Positions 25,531-34,052 of a DNA stretch of 64,000 nucleotides are shown in pieces. Within the stretch, counting starts at the first letter, position 1. Every line of letters begins with the position of its first letter. The notes under the pieces were generated by a model. The model worked only from the letters and a program-made list of their open reading frames with translations. It had not been told where the DNA came from and searched no databases. This DNA comes from Candidatus Gastranaerophilales bacterium. Its GTDB lineage: Bacteria > Cyanobacteriota > Vampirovibrionia > Gastranaerophilales > Gastranaerophilaceae. The position numbers and the translations under genes were made by a program. The stretch is from positions 1 through 64,000 of the forward strand of contig CALUYY010000005.1 of NCBI GenBank assembly GCA_944325155.1, in the 5' to 3' direction.

Positions 25531-28500
25531 ACTCTCAGAAGAAGCTTTTGAAAAAGATTTAATGCAAGAATGCAAAGACAAACTCGGTTTTGACCTTTTT
25601 GACGCAACTAATGAAATCGTTGGTTCTGATGATTCAACTTTTGGAAGACAAACGACAGAAGAAGTTATTCTGCCTAAAGTTTTGCGCTCGGCACTATTTA
25701 AATTAAATCCTGAACTGCCGCAAGAAGCTCTTGATAATGCCTATTATGAATTAACCCAAAATTTGTCAAACAAAACACCGGTTGCCGCAAACAAATTTAT
25801 ATACGTAATGCTGAAAAATGGTGTAAAAGTTCAATTTAAAGATAATAACGGCATAGATACAGAAGATATTGTCAGAGTTCTGGATTTTAACAAGCCCGAT
25901 AATAATGAATTTCTTTTAATCCGGCAGTTTAAAATTTCCGGCGAACATTACAATTGCAGGGCTGATTTAATTCTGTTTGTAAACGGCTTGCCGCTTGTGT
26001 TTATTGAATTAAAAGCAGCTCATAAGCATATTGAAGATGCTTTTTATAACAATATTACTCATTATAAAAAAGAAATTCCGCAGGTATTTTGGTACAATGC
26101 GTTTATTATTGTTTCAAACGGAACAGATGCAAAATTCGGTACGATAACGTCTAAATGGGAACATTTCTCCGATTGGAAGAAAATTGATGATGAAAACGAT
26201 AAGGGTATAATTTCTGCCGATACACTGATGAAGGGTATGTGCAGCAAGAAAAATCTGCTTGATATTATAGAAAACTTTACCCTGTTTCAGGACACAAAAG
26301 GCGGAACAATAAAAATTTGTGCTAAAAACCATCAATTTTTAGGGGTAAATAACGCAATTAAAAATTTTGTAACCAACAAAGACGGGAAATTAGGTGTATT
26401 CTGGCATACTCAAGGAAGCGGCAAAAGTTTTTCCATGATATTTTTTGTTCAAAAAATCCTCTGGAAAATCAAGGGTAACTGGACATTTTTAGTTGTTACA
26501 GACAGAAAAGATTTGGATGAGCAGATTTATAAGAATTTCACCTCAACAGGTGCTGTTACTGAACAAAATGTTCAGGCTGAATCAAGAGAACATTTAAAAC
26601 AATTATTAAAAGAAGATCACAGAACCATTTTTACTATGATTCAAAAGTTTGGCACCGAAGAAAAAGGCCAAAGTTTTGAAAAGATTTCTGACAGAGATGA
26701 CATTATAGTAATCACTGATGAAGCTCATCGCACACAATACGGTACGCTTGCACTGAATATGAGAGAAGCTCTGCCTGAGGCAAAATTTATAGCCTTTACC
26801 GGAACTCCTCTTATGAAAAGTGATGAAAAAACAAAGAAAGTTTTTGGTGATTACGTAAGTAAATATACATTTAAACAGTCTATTGAAGATAAAGCCACAG
26901 TTCCTCTGTATTATGAAGCAAGAATCCCAGAAATGCAGATTACAAATGATGAATTAGAAAAAGATTTGCAAAATATTATTGATTCTGCGGATTTTACTCA
27001 AGAGCAGGAAGAACAATTTGAAAAAGAATATGTAAATTTATATCAGGTGATTACAAGGGATGAAAGGCTTGATATTATTGCCAAAGATGTCGTTGAACAT
27101 TTTATGAACCGCGGTTTTATGGGAAAAGCAATGTATGTTGCAATTGATAAAGCAACTGCCGTAAAAATGTATGACAAAGTTAAGCTTGAATGGGCGAAAT
27201 ATATTAAAAAGCTTGAAAATAAACTTTTAAAAGCCAATTCTGATGAAAAAGATATCATCCAAAAAGAGATTGATTATATGAAAGAAACAGATATGGCTGT
27301 TGTTGTTTCGCCTTCTCAAAATGAAATTGAACAATTAAAACAAAAAGGCGTTGATATTACACCGCATAGAAAACGAATGAAAAATGAGGATTTAGCAACT
27401 AAGTTTAAAGATAAAGATGATAAATTGAGACTTGTTTTTGTGTGTGCAATGTGGGTTACAGGGTTTGATTGTCCTACGATTTCGACTTTGTATCTTGATA
27501 AAATTTTAAAAGAACATACTTTAATGCAAACCATTGCAAGAGCAAACAGAGTTGCGGAAGGGAAATTTAACGGGCTTATTGTTGATTATATAGGAATTTT
27601 TAAAGCTCTGCAAAAAGCTCTGGCAATTTATGGTTCTCCCGATGGTTCTGAAATATCAGATGAAGAAGACCCTGCCGAAACAAAAGCTAAATTGATTGAA
27701 CTTTTAGATAAAGAAGCTAAAAATATGAAAAAACTTCTTGAATCTAAAAATATTGATATAAATAAAATTTTTGATACAAGAGCTTTAGAATGTATAAAAA
27801 ATACGGAAGGTGCCGTAAATCGCTTATTGGAATCCGAAAAGGATAAAAATGAATTTTTAAAATGTGCACAGAATTTAAAAGTCTTATTTAAAGCTATATT
27901 ACCGGATATTGAAGCCAGAAGATATGCTAAAATTGTTTTTGTAAGCACTGTTTTATACTTAAAAATAAAAGAAGCCCTTGCAAAATTTGTTGATAAAACA
28001 GAAGTTAAAAATCTTGCCATGCAGGTTGAAGAACTGCTTAATGAATCTATTACACTTGTCTCTTATCATATTAATGAGGGAGAAAAACTGGATTTAAGTA
28101 AAATTGATTTTGAAGAATTGCAAAGAAGAATTTTAAAAGAAAAGAAACTTGCTCTGCTTGAAAAACTTAAAGCATCAATTAGTTCAAAATTATCTGATAT
28201 GATTCAACTAAACAGCATGAGAAAACATTTTCAGGAAAAATTTGAACAAATAATTGATGATTATAATAGCGGGAAATTAACAATGGAACAAATGTATGTT
28301 CAACTTGTTGCTTTAACTAAAGAATTGACACAGGAAGAGAAACGTCATCTGGATGAGAATTTATCAGAAGAAGAACTGGCTATTTTAGATATTTTAACAA
28401 AACCCGAGCCAAAACTTTCCAAAAAAGAATTTGAAACCGTTAAGGCTGCTGCTCAAAAATTAATAAAAGTTATCAAGAAAGAAAAACTGGTTCTTGATTG

Positions 28501-28675
28501 GCGCAAAAAACAATCAACCAGAGCCAAAGTTAAAGAAGCTATTGAAACAATTTGTGATGAAATATTGCCCGAAATATATAATAAAGAATTATTTCAGGAA
28601 AAATGCAATGCATTGTATGAACATTTTTATGATTATTATACCAATGCTAAAGACAATATTTATGATGTTGCATAG
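25523..28675 (+). CDS. hsdR: Type I restriction endonuclease (R subunit)
   Basis: A 1050-residue motor-nuclease subunit. The N-terminal nuclease domain shows FIELKAAHKHIEDAF, the ExK part of the PD-(D/E)xK site, near residue 160. Two helicase lobes carry Walker A TQGSGKS, the DEAH box ITDEAHRTQYG, FTGTPL and the motif VI region QTIARANRV. The C-terminal 350 residues are helical for assembly with M and S. ATG 25523 is preferred, with AAGGTG 6 nt upstream, over the GTG at 25514. It cuts unmodified DNA after ATP-driven translocation. The frame is intact. Confidence 0.95.
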   Translation: MHKLSEEAFEKDLMQECKDKLGFDLFDATNEIVGSDDSTFGRQTTEEVILPKVLRSALFKLNPELPQEALDNAYYELTQNLSNKTPVAANKFIYVMLKNGVKVQFKDNNGIDTEDIVRVLDFNKPDNNEFLLIRQFKISGEHYNCRADLILFVNGLPLVFIELKAAHKHIEDAFYNNITHYKKEIPQVFWYNAFIIVSNGTDAKFGTITSKWEHFSDWKKIDDENDKGIISADTLMKGMCSKKNLLDIIENFTLFQDTKGGTIKICAKNHQFLGVNNAIKNFVTNKDGKLGVFWHTQGSGKSFSMIFFVQKILWKIKGNWTFLVVTDRKDLDEQIYKNFTSTGAVTEQNVQAESREHLKQLLKEDHRTIFTMIQKFGTEEKGQSFEKISDRDDIIVITDEAHRTQYGTLALNMREALPEAKFIAFTGTPLMKSDEKTKKVFGDYVSKYTFKQSIEDKATVPLYYEARIPEMQITNDELEKDLQNIIDSADFTQEQEEQFEKEYVNLYQVITRDERLDIIAKDVVEHFMNRGFMGKAMYVAIDKATAVKMYDKVKLEWAKYIKKLENKLLKANSDEKDIIQKEIDYMKETDMAVVVSPSQNEIEQLKQKGVDITPHRKRMKNEDLATKFKDKDDKLRLVFVCAMWVTGFDCPTISTLYLDKILKEHTLMQTIARANRVAEGKFNGLIVDYIGIFKALQKALAIYGSPDGSEISDEEDPAETKAKLIELLDKEAKNMKKLLESKNIDINKIFDTRALECIKNTEGAVNRLLESEKDKNEFLKCAQNLKVLFKAILPDIEARRYAKIVFVSTVLYLKIKEALAKFVDKTEVKNLAMQVEELLNESITLVSYHINEGEKLDLSKIDFEELQRRILKEKKLALLEKLKASISSKLSDMIQLNSMRKHFQEKFEQIIDDYNSGKLTMEQMYVQLVALTKELTQEEKRHLDENLSEEELAILDILTKPEPKLSKKEFETVKAAAQKLIKVIKKEKLVLDWRKKQSTRAKVKEAIETICDEILPEIYNKELFQEKCNALYEHFYDYYTNAKDNIYDVA

Positions 28676-28845
28676 TAACAGACAAAAAATTTACATGCAG
28701 TTTCAGCATGTCAAAAAAGACGTCGATAACAACAGATTTTTACAGAGCATATAAAATACTTGACAAACAGTAGCTACAAAAATATTATATGGTAGCTGAC
28801 AAGCTAACATAACATGATATACTCTTAATAAAAGGAGGAAGTATA
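28676..28845 (+). promoter_or_regulatory. Promoter at 28760-28788 with inverted repeat around the -10
   Basis: TTGACA (28760-28765), a 17-nt spacer and TATTAT (28783-28788) form a strong promoter for the 28846 gene. The arms AGCTAC (28772-28777) and GTAGCT (28792-28797) form an inverted repeat around the -10, a good operator candidate; GACAAGCTAAC follows as a partial third arm. Upstream at 28691-28709 ACATGC/GCATGT can form a hairpin after hsdR, without a T-run on the plus strand. Confidence 0.65.
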
Positions 28846-29208
28846 ATGCCGAAAATCACCTTAGACCTTGAAACGCTAAAAAAAGAAAAAATGGAGCACG
28901 AGGAGGCGATTAGACGTATTGACTGTATACTAAAATATTACTTTGCAAATAGCAAAACGGAAGATTCTGTATGTGAAACACGAAAAAATAATGCGCCCGA
29001 GCAAACAAGAATGCAGCGTGCGCTTGAAATTTGCACTAACTACCTTAAAGAAGGCAATACCGTAAATACAACGAATGAGTTTTTAAAAATTATTGAACAA
29101 CATGGCGTAAAATTAAGCCGTGCGGGCTTAGGACTTGCCTTTAAGAAATTTGATTCCGGTATTTATTTTGATGCCGAAAACAGAACCTGGAAATTAAAAA
29201 ATACATAG
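28846..29208 (+). CDS. Small unknown protein at the end of the restriction block
   Basis: A 120-residue protein with no known family. The N-terminal 30 residues are a charged helix likely to self-associate (LETLKKEKMEHEEAIRRID). A variable linker follows, then residues 60-118 have a compact helix-helix-strand pattern (ALEICTNYLKEGN, TTNEFLKIIEQHGVKL, then DSGIYFDAENRTWKL) reminiscent of a winged-helix end. AAAGGAGGAAG is a very strong ribosome site. The strong promoter with an inverted repeat suggests tight control, possibly by its own product. Function unknown. Confidence 0.72.
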   Translation: MPKITLDLETLKKEKMEHEEAIRRIDCILKYYFANSKTEDSVCETRKNNAPEQTRMQRALEICTNYLKEGNTVNTTNEFLKIIEQHGVKLSRAGLGLAFKKFDSGIYFDAENRTWKLKNT

Positions 29209-29557
29209 CAGTGCTAAAATGTAAACTTGCAGACACTATCACCGCATAGACAGTATTTATCGCATAAAAAAGAAATAGTAAACCATTATAAAACGGAAAA
29301 CTATTTCTCTTTACCAAAGTAAAGCTTCAGGCTTTACCGTATACAATCCGCCGTCAGCCTTCATTTAGCAGGCGGTTAGGAAAGCAGGAATCATTTCTCC
29401 CGCTTTCCTATATTTTTACATTTATTAAAATCAAATTCAAGCTTTACATAAAGAAATGTAAAATAAATGTCAGTATTTGCTGATATTTTTATACAAATCC
29501 AACCATAATTCCATAAATAATTAAAGCCCGCTTTTATTAAAGAAACGGGCTTTAATT
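29209..29557 (+). other. Gene-free stretch with four successive hairpins (candidate structured RNA)
   Basis: No open frame fits this 349-nt stretch. Four inverted repeats follow each other on the plus strand: AGAAATAGT/ACTATTTCT (29271-29308), GTAAAGC/GCTTTAC with a 5-nt loop (29319-29337), CCGCC/GGCGG (29348-29375) and TAGGAAAGC/GCTTTCCTA (29377-29410). The last is followed by TATTTTT, like a terminator. A weaker TTTACAT/ATGTAAA hairpin follows near 29444-29461. It could be a small RNA, a structured 3' region, or the relic of a mobile element end. No known RNA family is recognised. Confidence 0.35.
29523..29555 (-). terminator. Terminator after tRNA-Gly
   Basis: TTAAAGCCCG pairs with CGGGCTTTAA around a loop of about 12 nt. 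The stem lies directly downstream of tRNA-Gly on the minus strand; short T-runs on both sides allow it to act in either direction. Confidence 0.75.
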
Positions 29558-29630
29558 AGCGGACGACGAGGCTCGAACTCGCAACAACCTGCTTGGAAGG
29601 CAGGGACTCTACCAATTGAGTTACGTCCGC
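29558..29630 (-). tRNA. tRNA-Gly (anticodon TCC)
   Basis: On the minus strand the acceptor GCGGACG pairs with CGTCCGC. The anticodon stem CCTGC/GCAGG encloses CTTCCAA, giving anticodon TCC. The D-arm has TTGGTAGAG and the T-arm GAGTTCGAGCCTC. Discriminator is T, and CCA is not encoded. Confidence 0.95.
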
Positions 29631-29757
29631 AAACGATATAAACTATTTTATTTAAAAAAGATTTTTTTTCAAGCCGAAAAAACGTTTTTTACCCTTTTTG
29701 TCAAAATTAAAATTTTAGACTATTATAATTATGGAATAAGAAATAAGTAAAAAAGAA

Positions 29758-31053
29758 TTGAAAAAGTTTTTAGCCGTACTATTTTTAATATTAACAGCAA
29801 ATGCCTGTTTTGCCATTCAGGAAGAACAAAAAATCGACCTAAAAGGTGCAATTGACGTTGCGCTTCAAACAAACCCCCAGATTAAACTCTCCAAACTTGA
29901 TATTGACATTGCAAGAAACAATATCTTTGTTGCAGACAGGCTTCAAAACCCCTCCATCCACACTTTTCAAAATATTCCGAAAGCGGGCGTCGGCAACCCG
30001 CAGCAAATCGGACTTGATTATACGATTGAAATTTTAAAAAGAGGAAAAAGAAAAGAAGCCGCAAAAACGTACTCTCTTGCCGCAATAGACAGCCAAAAAT
30101 TTCTTGAATATTCGCTTATAACGGATGTTAAAAAATCATATATAAATCTTCTTGTTAAAAAGTCGCACCTTCAAATTCTGAAAGAACAGGAGGCTTTGTG
30201 CAAAGAATTATACGAAAGAATGGAAGAAGAAGTTGAAAAAGGCAACATGCCAGAAACCGAAGCAATTCAGGCAAAAATTGTTTTAAACAGAGCAATTATG
30301 TATTCAAACATTGCCCGCTCCGAGGTGATTTCCGCACAAAATTATTTTAACTCCGTTATGAACACAAGCAACATTAACTATGACACCAAAGAAGACACTC
30401 TTCCCGTTGATTATAAAACCCTTATGACTGTAAGCCCCACGGATAATTCAATTAATTTTAACGACATTAAAAACTTTGCCCTTCTTCACAGATACGACCT
30501 TCTTGCCGCAAAAAAAGAAGTTCAGGCGGCAAAAAACAAACTTGAAGCGGTCAAAAGCCAAAGAATTCCGGATATTGAGCTGACGGGCGGTTATGCTTAC
30601 CAAACAAAAGGAATGTCGGGCGACGGACACTTTCAATCCGGCGGATACATTGGTGCAAGTCTTATAAACATTCCTCTTTTATATAACTATTCGCCCGAAA
30701 TTGAAAATGCAAGAATAGAAATAGAAAAGGCGGAATTAAGATATAAAGATATTGAAATAGACGCAATAAGAAACCTGACCGATGCGTGGGAAAAATTTGT
30801 CATTGCAAGAACAAACCTTAATTTTTACAATAACGAGCTTTTAAATAATTCGCAAGAACTTATGAGTTCTTCAAGAAAAAGCCTGCACAATAAAGAAATT
30901 GACTTAACGACGTTTTTGGTTTCAAAGAAGCTATATCTTGAATTAATTTTAGGCTATCAGGATACATTGGGCGAATATTATACGAGCTTTGCGGAACTTT
31001 TGAAAGAAATCAACGCAAACAGCCTTGATGAAATTAAAATTGAAAACATTTAA
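29758..31053 (+). CDS. TolC-family outer-membrane efflux channel protein
   Basis: A 431-residue outer-membrane factor. Residues 1-19 are a signal peptide ending CFA. Two long alpha-helical repeats of the TolC type follow (about 30-210 and 235-425), with the recurring pattern of a polar N-rich start and long heptads (LLAAKKEVQAAKNKLEAVK, RYKDIEIDAIRNLTDAW). Such proteins form trimeric channels that link to inner-membrane pumps for export of drugs, metals or proteins. No membrane-fusion or pump gene is adjacent, so the partner is elsewhere. The start appears to be a TTG at 29758 with a weak ribosome site. It overlaps the convergent regulator gene by 4 nt. Confidence 0.87.
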   Translation: MKKFLAVLFLILTANACFAIQEEQKIDLKGAIDVALQTNPQIKLSKLDIDIARNNIFVADRLQNPSIHTFQNIPKAGVGNPQQIGLDYTIEILKRGKRKEAAKTYSLAAIDSQKFLEYSLITDVKKSYINLLVKKSHLQILKEQEALCKELYERMEEEVEKGNMPETEAIQAKIVLNRAIMYSNIARSEVISAQNYFNSVMNTSNINYDTKEDTLPVDYKTLMTVSPTDNSINFNDIKNFALLHRYDLLAAKKEVQAAKNKLEAVKSQRIPDIELTGGYAYQTKGMSGDGHFQSGGYIGASLINIPLLYNYSPEIENARIEIEKAELRYKDIEIDAIRNLTDAWEKFVIARTNLNFYNNELLNNSQELMSSSRKSLHNKEIDLTTFLVSKKLYLELILGYQDTLGEYYTSFAELLKEINANSLDEIKIENI

Positions 31054-31949
31054 TTTTTGTTTGATTCAATATATTTAACAGCTTCTTCAATTGAATAAAA
31101 CGTTTTTATAACGTTATTTAAAAATACATAACCCAGGGCGTTTATAATATCTCTTGACGGTTTTACTATAACAAAATTTCCGCCCGACTGGCTTGCCGTT
31201 TTATAAACCTGGGCAAAGACGGTTGCAAATTTATCGGAGAAAATTTTAATATGCTCCATATCAAAAATTATATTCGGTTTTCCCGTTAAAACGTTTGCGT
31301 TAACTTCTTTTAAGATGTTTGCAATATATGCTTCATTATTGATTTTATGAACGGATAAAACGCAAATATCGTTATTTATATAATATTTCTGGTATTCTTC
31401 GCTTGTTGCTTTAACAACGGTGTCGGAGATAAATTTCATAACCTGCTGGTGCCAGTTAGGCTGTTTTGCGATAAATTCGTCAATTCCTTCATTATAACAC
31501 TGCTGAATAAGGTTTGAATCATCCGTTCCCGATACGACAAGAATTTTAAACTCTTTATTTTCTTCCGTTTTAATTTTATTTGCCTCTTTTATAAGTTCAA
31601 AACCGTCTTTTGCATCGGGTAAAAATAAATCCAAAATCGCATAATCAAAATGTTTTTTCTTTAATTCCGAAATTGCTTCTTCTTTCGTTCTTGCAACACA
31701 AACATCCGTGCCGATTTTTTTCAGCATGGAAGTTAATTGATAAATGGATAGTTCCATATCATCGGCAATCAAAACATGTAAATTTTCAGCCGTAAAAAAG
31801 CTCACCGGATAGCTGAAAAAGTTTAATTTGCGCTCTATTTCAATTATTGCTTTTGAAATTGTTTCGCTTGTAACATCATCGGGTTCAACTTCAATTCCCG
31901 ATATTTTTATTAAGTTGTTAAGCTGTTCGCTTGTAAGTTCAATACTCAT
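31050..31949 (-). CDS. REC-STAS fusion regulator
   Basis: A 299-residue signalling protein. After a 55-residue helical lead lies a receiver domain (57-180) with ADD (63-64), phospho-acceptor Asp107 in LDLFLPD, Ser140 in VVSGTDD and Lys162. Residues 190-299 look like a STAS domain (NIIFDMEHIKIFSDKFATVF, then YSIEEAVKYIES), the fold of anti-sigma-factor antagonists. The combination suggests that phosphorylation gates a partner switch, perhaps with an anti-sigma kinase encoded elsewhere. STAS usually has a Ser/Thr acceptor, and DMEHIKIFSDK offers Ser at the right place. A TATAAT at 31958-31963 ends 8 nt before the ATG, with no ribosome site. Confidence 0.78.
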   Translation of the reverse strand: MSIELTSEQLNNLIKISGIEVEPDDVTSETISKAIIEIERKLNFFSYPVSFFTAENLHVLIADDMELSIYQLTSMLKKIGTDVCVARTKEEAISELKKKHFDYAILDLFLPDAKDGFELIKEANKIKTEENKEFKILVVSGTDDSNLIQQCYNEGIDEFIAKQPNWHQQVMKFISDTVVKATSEEYQKYYINNDICVLSVHKINNEAYIANILKEVNANVLTGKPNIIFDMEHIKIFSDKFATVFAQVYKTASQSGGNFVIVKPSRDIINALGYVFLNNVIKTFYSIEEAVKYIESNKN

Positions 31950-32042
31950 AATTACTAATTATACATTATTTTTTAAAAAACACTACTTCTGATAAAATTT
32001 GTAATATAATAAGATGGATACGCATTTTAGTGGGGTCAATCA

Positions 32043-33545
32043 ATGCAAGACAGCTTAAATTATACCGCATTTGGCAAAAACGATATAAGAGGGCTTTTCC
32101 CTTCGGAAGTTAATTCCGAATTGTTTTTCCATACCGCAAGAGGATACGTTAAATTTGTAAGTTCAAGGCTTATTAAAGCGGGCATTGCAAGAAAACCCGA
32201 CCAGATGGTTTTTGTTGTGTGTATGGACGCCAGACTTCATTCCCCCGAATTAAAAAATGCGGTAATTGAAGGGCTTACAACCGCAGGCGCAAACGTTTTT
32301 GATATCGGTATGGCGCCTACTCCGATAGGATATTTCGGCGAATATGCAATGTTTGATGAAGAAATGCTTGAAGGCGCAAAAGTTACGGGTTCTTTAATCA
32401 TAACCGCTTCCCATAACCCGAGCGAATATAACGGCTTAAAAATGACGTTTAACAAACAATCTTTGGGCGAAGAAGACATTAAAGAATTAAAAGAAAAAAC
32501 AATGGATGTACACAATTTAAGCGTACAGGGCAAATACAGCTATTTTAAAAAAGGCTGGGTCAAAAAGCCGGATTTAATTTCAATGTATGAAGAAAAATTG
32601 TCCAATTCTTCAAGAGTTTCAAACGTAAAATTGGTAACAGACTGTGCAAATGCAACCGCAGGGCTTATTGCGCCTTCATTATACAAAAAATTGGGAGCGG
32701 AAGTTATTGAATTATACACAGACCCCGACGGCAATTTTCCGAACCATCATCCTAACCCGAGCGATGAAAAAACTTTGGATGACATTAAAAAAGCGGTTAT
32801 TGAAAATAATGCCGATTTCGGTATTGCATTCGACGGAGACTCCGACAGAATAGGCGTTATTGATAATGAAGGCAAAATGATAACTGGAGATAAACTCTTA
32901 TATATCTATGCTTACGATTTAATAAACGACCTTAAAATTCATATGGAAACACCCGTTATCGTAAGCGAAGTTAAATGTTCGCAGGTTTTATTCGACGAAA
33001 TAAACAAAATGGGCGGAAGGGCCGTTATGTGCAAAACGGGACACGGCTACATTAAAGCCAAAATGAGAGAAGAAAATGCGCTTTTAGCGGGTGAGATGAG
33101 CGGGCACATTTTCTTTAAAGACAGATACTTCGGTTTTGATGACGCCATTTATGCGGGGTGCAGATTAATTGAAATTTTTGCAAAAAACAAAGCCAAAAAT
33201 TCCGATTTTAAATTAAAAGATTTACTGAAACCGTTTGAAGCGGTTTATCTTTCAAGCGAAATAAGGCTGTCATGCCCGAATGAATTTAAAAAAGAAGTTC
33301 TTGAAGAAATTAAAGAAAAAATAAACGATGAAACGTTCGGTGAAAAAATAAAAGAAATTATAACGCTTGACGGCTTAAGAATTGTTTTTGACGACGGTTT
33401 TGCCCTCATAAGGCAATCCAACACGGAACCCGTTTTTACTTTAAGGTTTGAAGCAAAAACAAAAGAAAAATGCGAACATTATAAAGACGTTCTTGTCGGT
33501 TTATGCGAAAATACGGTAAATAAAATCAAAGGTTTAAGAGTCTGA
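32043..33545 (+). CDS. Phosphomannomutase/phosphoglucomutase
   Basis: A 500-residue alpha-D-phosphohexomutase that moves phosphate between C1 and C6 of hexoses, supplying sugar nucleotides for envelope glycans. The phosphoserine loop is TASHNPSEYNGLKM near residue 120, the metal loop is DGDSDRIGV near 263, the sugar-binding loop is GEMSGHIFF, and the phosphate-binding end is RQSNTEPVFTLR. The length and motifs fit the bifunctional ManB/AlgC group rather than GlmM. GGGG is 8 nt before the ATG and TATAAT lies at 32005-32010. Confidence 0.92.
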   Translation: MQDSLNYTAFGKNDIRGLFPSEVNSELFFHTARGYVKFVSSRLIKAGIARKPDQMVFVVCMDARLHSPELKNAVIEGLTTAGANVFDIGMAPTPIGYFGEYAMFDEEMLEGAKVTGSLIITASHNPSEYNGLKMTFNKQSLGEEDIKELKEKTMDVHNLSVQGKYSYFKKGWVKKPDLISMYEEKLSNSSRVSNVKLVTDCANATAGLIAPSLYKKLGAEVIELYTDPDGNFPNHHPNPSDEKTLDDIKKAVIENNADFGIAFDGDSDRIGVIDNEGKMITGDKLLYIYAYDLINDLKIHMETPVIVSEVKCSQVLFDEINKMGGRAVMCKTGHGYIKAKMREENALLAGEMSGHIFFKDRYFGFDDAIYAGCRLIEIFAKNKAKNSDFKLKDLLKPFEAVYLSSEIRLSCPNEFKKEVLEEIKEKINDETFGEKIKEIITLDGLRIVFDDGFALIRQSNTEPVFTLRFEAKTKEKCEHYKDVLVGLCENTVNKIKGLRV

Positions 33546-33546
33546 A

Positions 33547-33577
33547 AATAAGCCCGTGAAATTCACGGGCTTATTTT
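33547..33577. terminator. Bidirectional terminator between the phosphohexomutase and thioredoxin genes
   Basis: AATAAGCCCGTGAA pairs with TTCACGGGCTTATT, with a T-run after it on the plus strand and an A/T flank on the other. It serves the convergent genes. Confidence 0.9.
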
Positions 33578-34049
33578 ATCTTAAAAATTCCAAAAATTTT
33601 ATCTTTAAATTTTCTTTTGCGTTATATCCGAATAAATCAACGGGGTTTACAAGTTCTTTTTTATCTTTGATATTATCTATAAGATATAAAGTCGGGTATC
33701 CTTTTATATCATATTGTGCGGTGTAGACAAAGTTTGAAGGGTCTTCCGCATTGATATAAGCTATTGCAAAATTTTTCTTTATTTCCTTATCGTTTGTGAT
33801 TTCTTTAAACACGGGAACAAATTTCTGGCAATATCCGCACCAGTCTGTATAAAAAAGGGCGATAACGGGCTTATTTTTCTTAATCGCTTTTTCCATAGAC
33901 TGTCCTTTGTCATAATCTCTTGAAATTACAATCGGGCGGTTAAGATAAGCATTTACCGCATCTTTTAAAACAATAAACATTAAAAGCCCCGTGTTTATAA
34001 GGGTGATGATTAAAGTTAAAAATAATAAAGGCAATATTTTTTTCTTCAT
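33576..34049 (-). CDS. Membrane-anchored thioredoxin-like protein
   Basis: A 157-residue protein with an N-terminal membrane anchor (residues 5-30) and a thioredoxin fold (45-157). The active site is DWCGYCQ (Cys71, Cys74), and the cis-proline segment is GYPTLYLID. It probably faces the periplasm as a disulfide-bond reductase or oxidase. The CGYC pair is atypical (thioredoxin has CGPC), and is more like DsbD-gamma or thioredoxin-fold cytochrome-maturation proteins. Last gene of the operon led by tatD. Confidence 0.87.
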   Translation of the reverse strand: MKKKILPLLFLTLIITLINTGLLMFIVLKDAVNAYLNRPIVISRDYDKGQSMEKAIKKNKPVIALFYTDWCGYCQKFVPVFKEITNDKEIKKNFAIAYINAEDPSNFVYTAQYDIKGYPTLYLIDNIKDKKELVNPVDLFGYNAKENLKIKFLEFLR

Positions 34050-34052
34050 TTT

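Noticed and set aside
28494-28754. 86-residue open frame overlapping the hsdR end
   Set aside because: It is in another frame of hsdR for most of its length, and its remaining part has no ribosome site or recognisable product.
20640-29630. Integration of the restriction block into tRNA-Gly with a duplicated tRNA end
   Set aside because: The block lies on the 3' side of tRNA-Gly, but no copy of the tRNA 3' end was found near 20.7 kb and there is no integrase gene.
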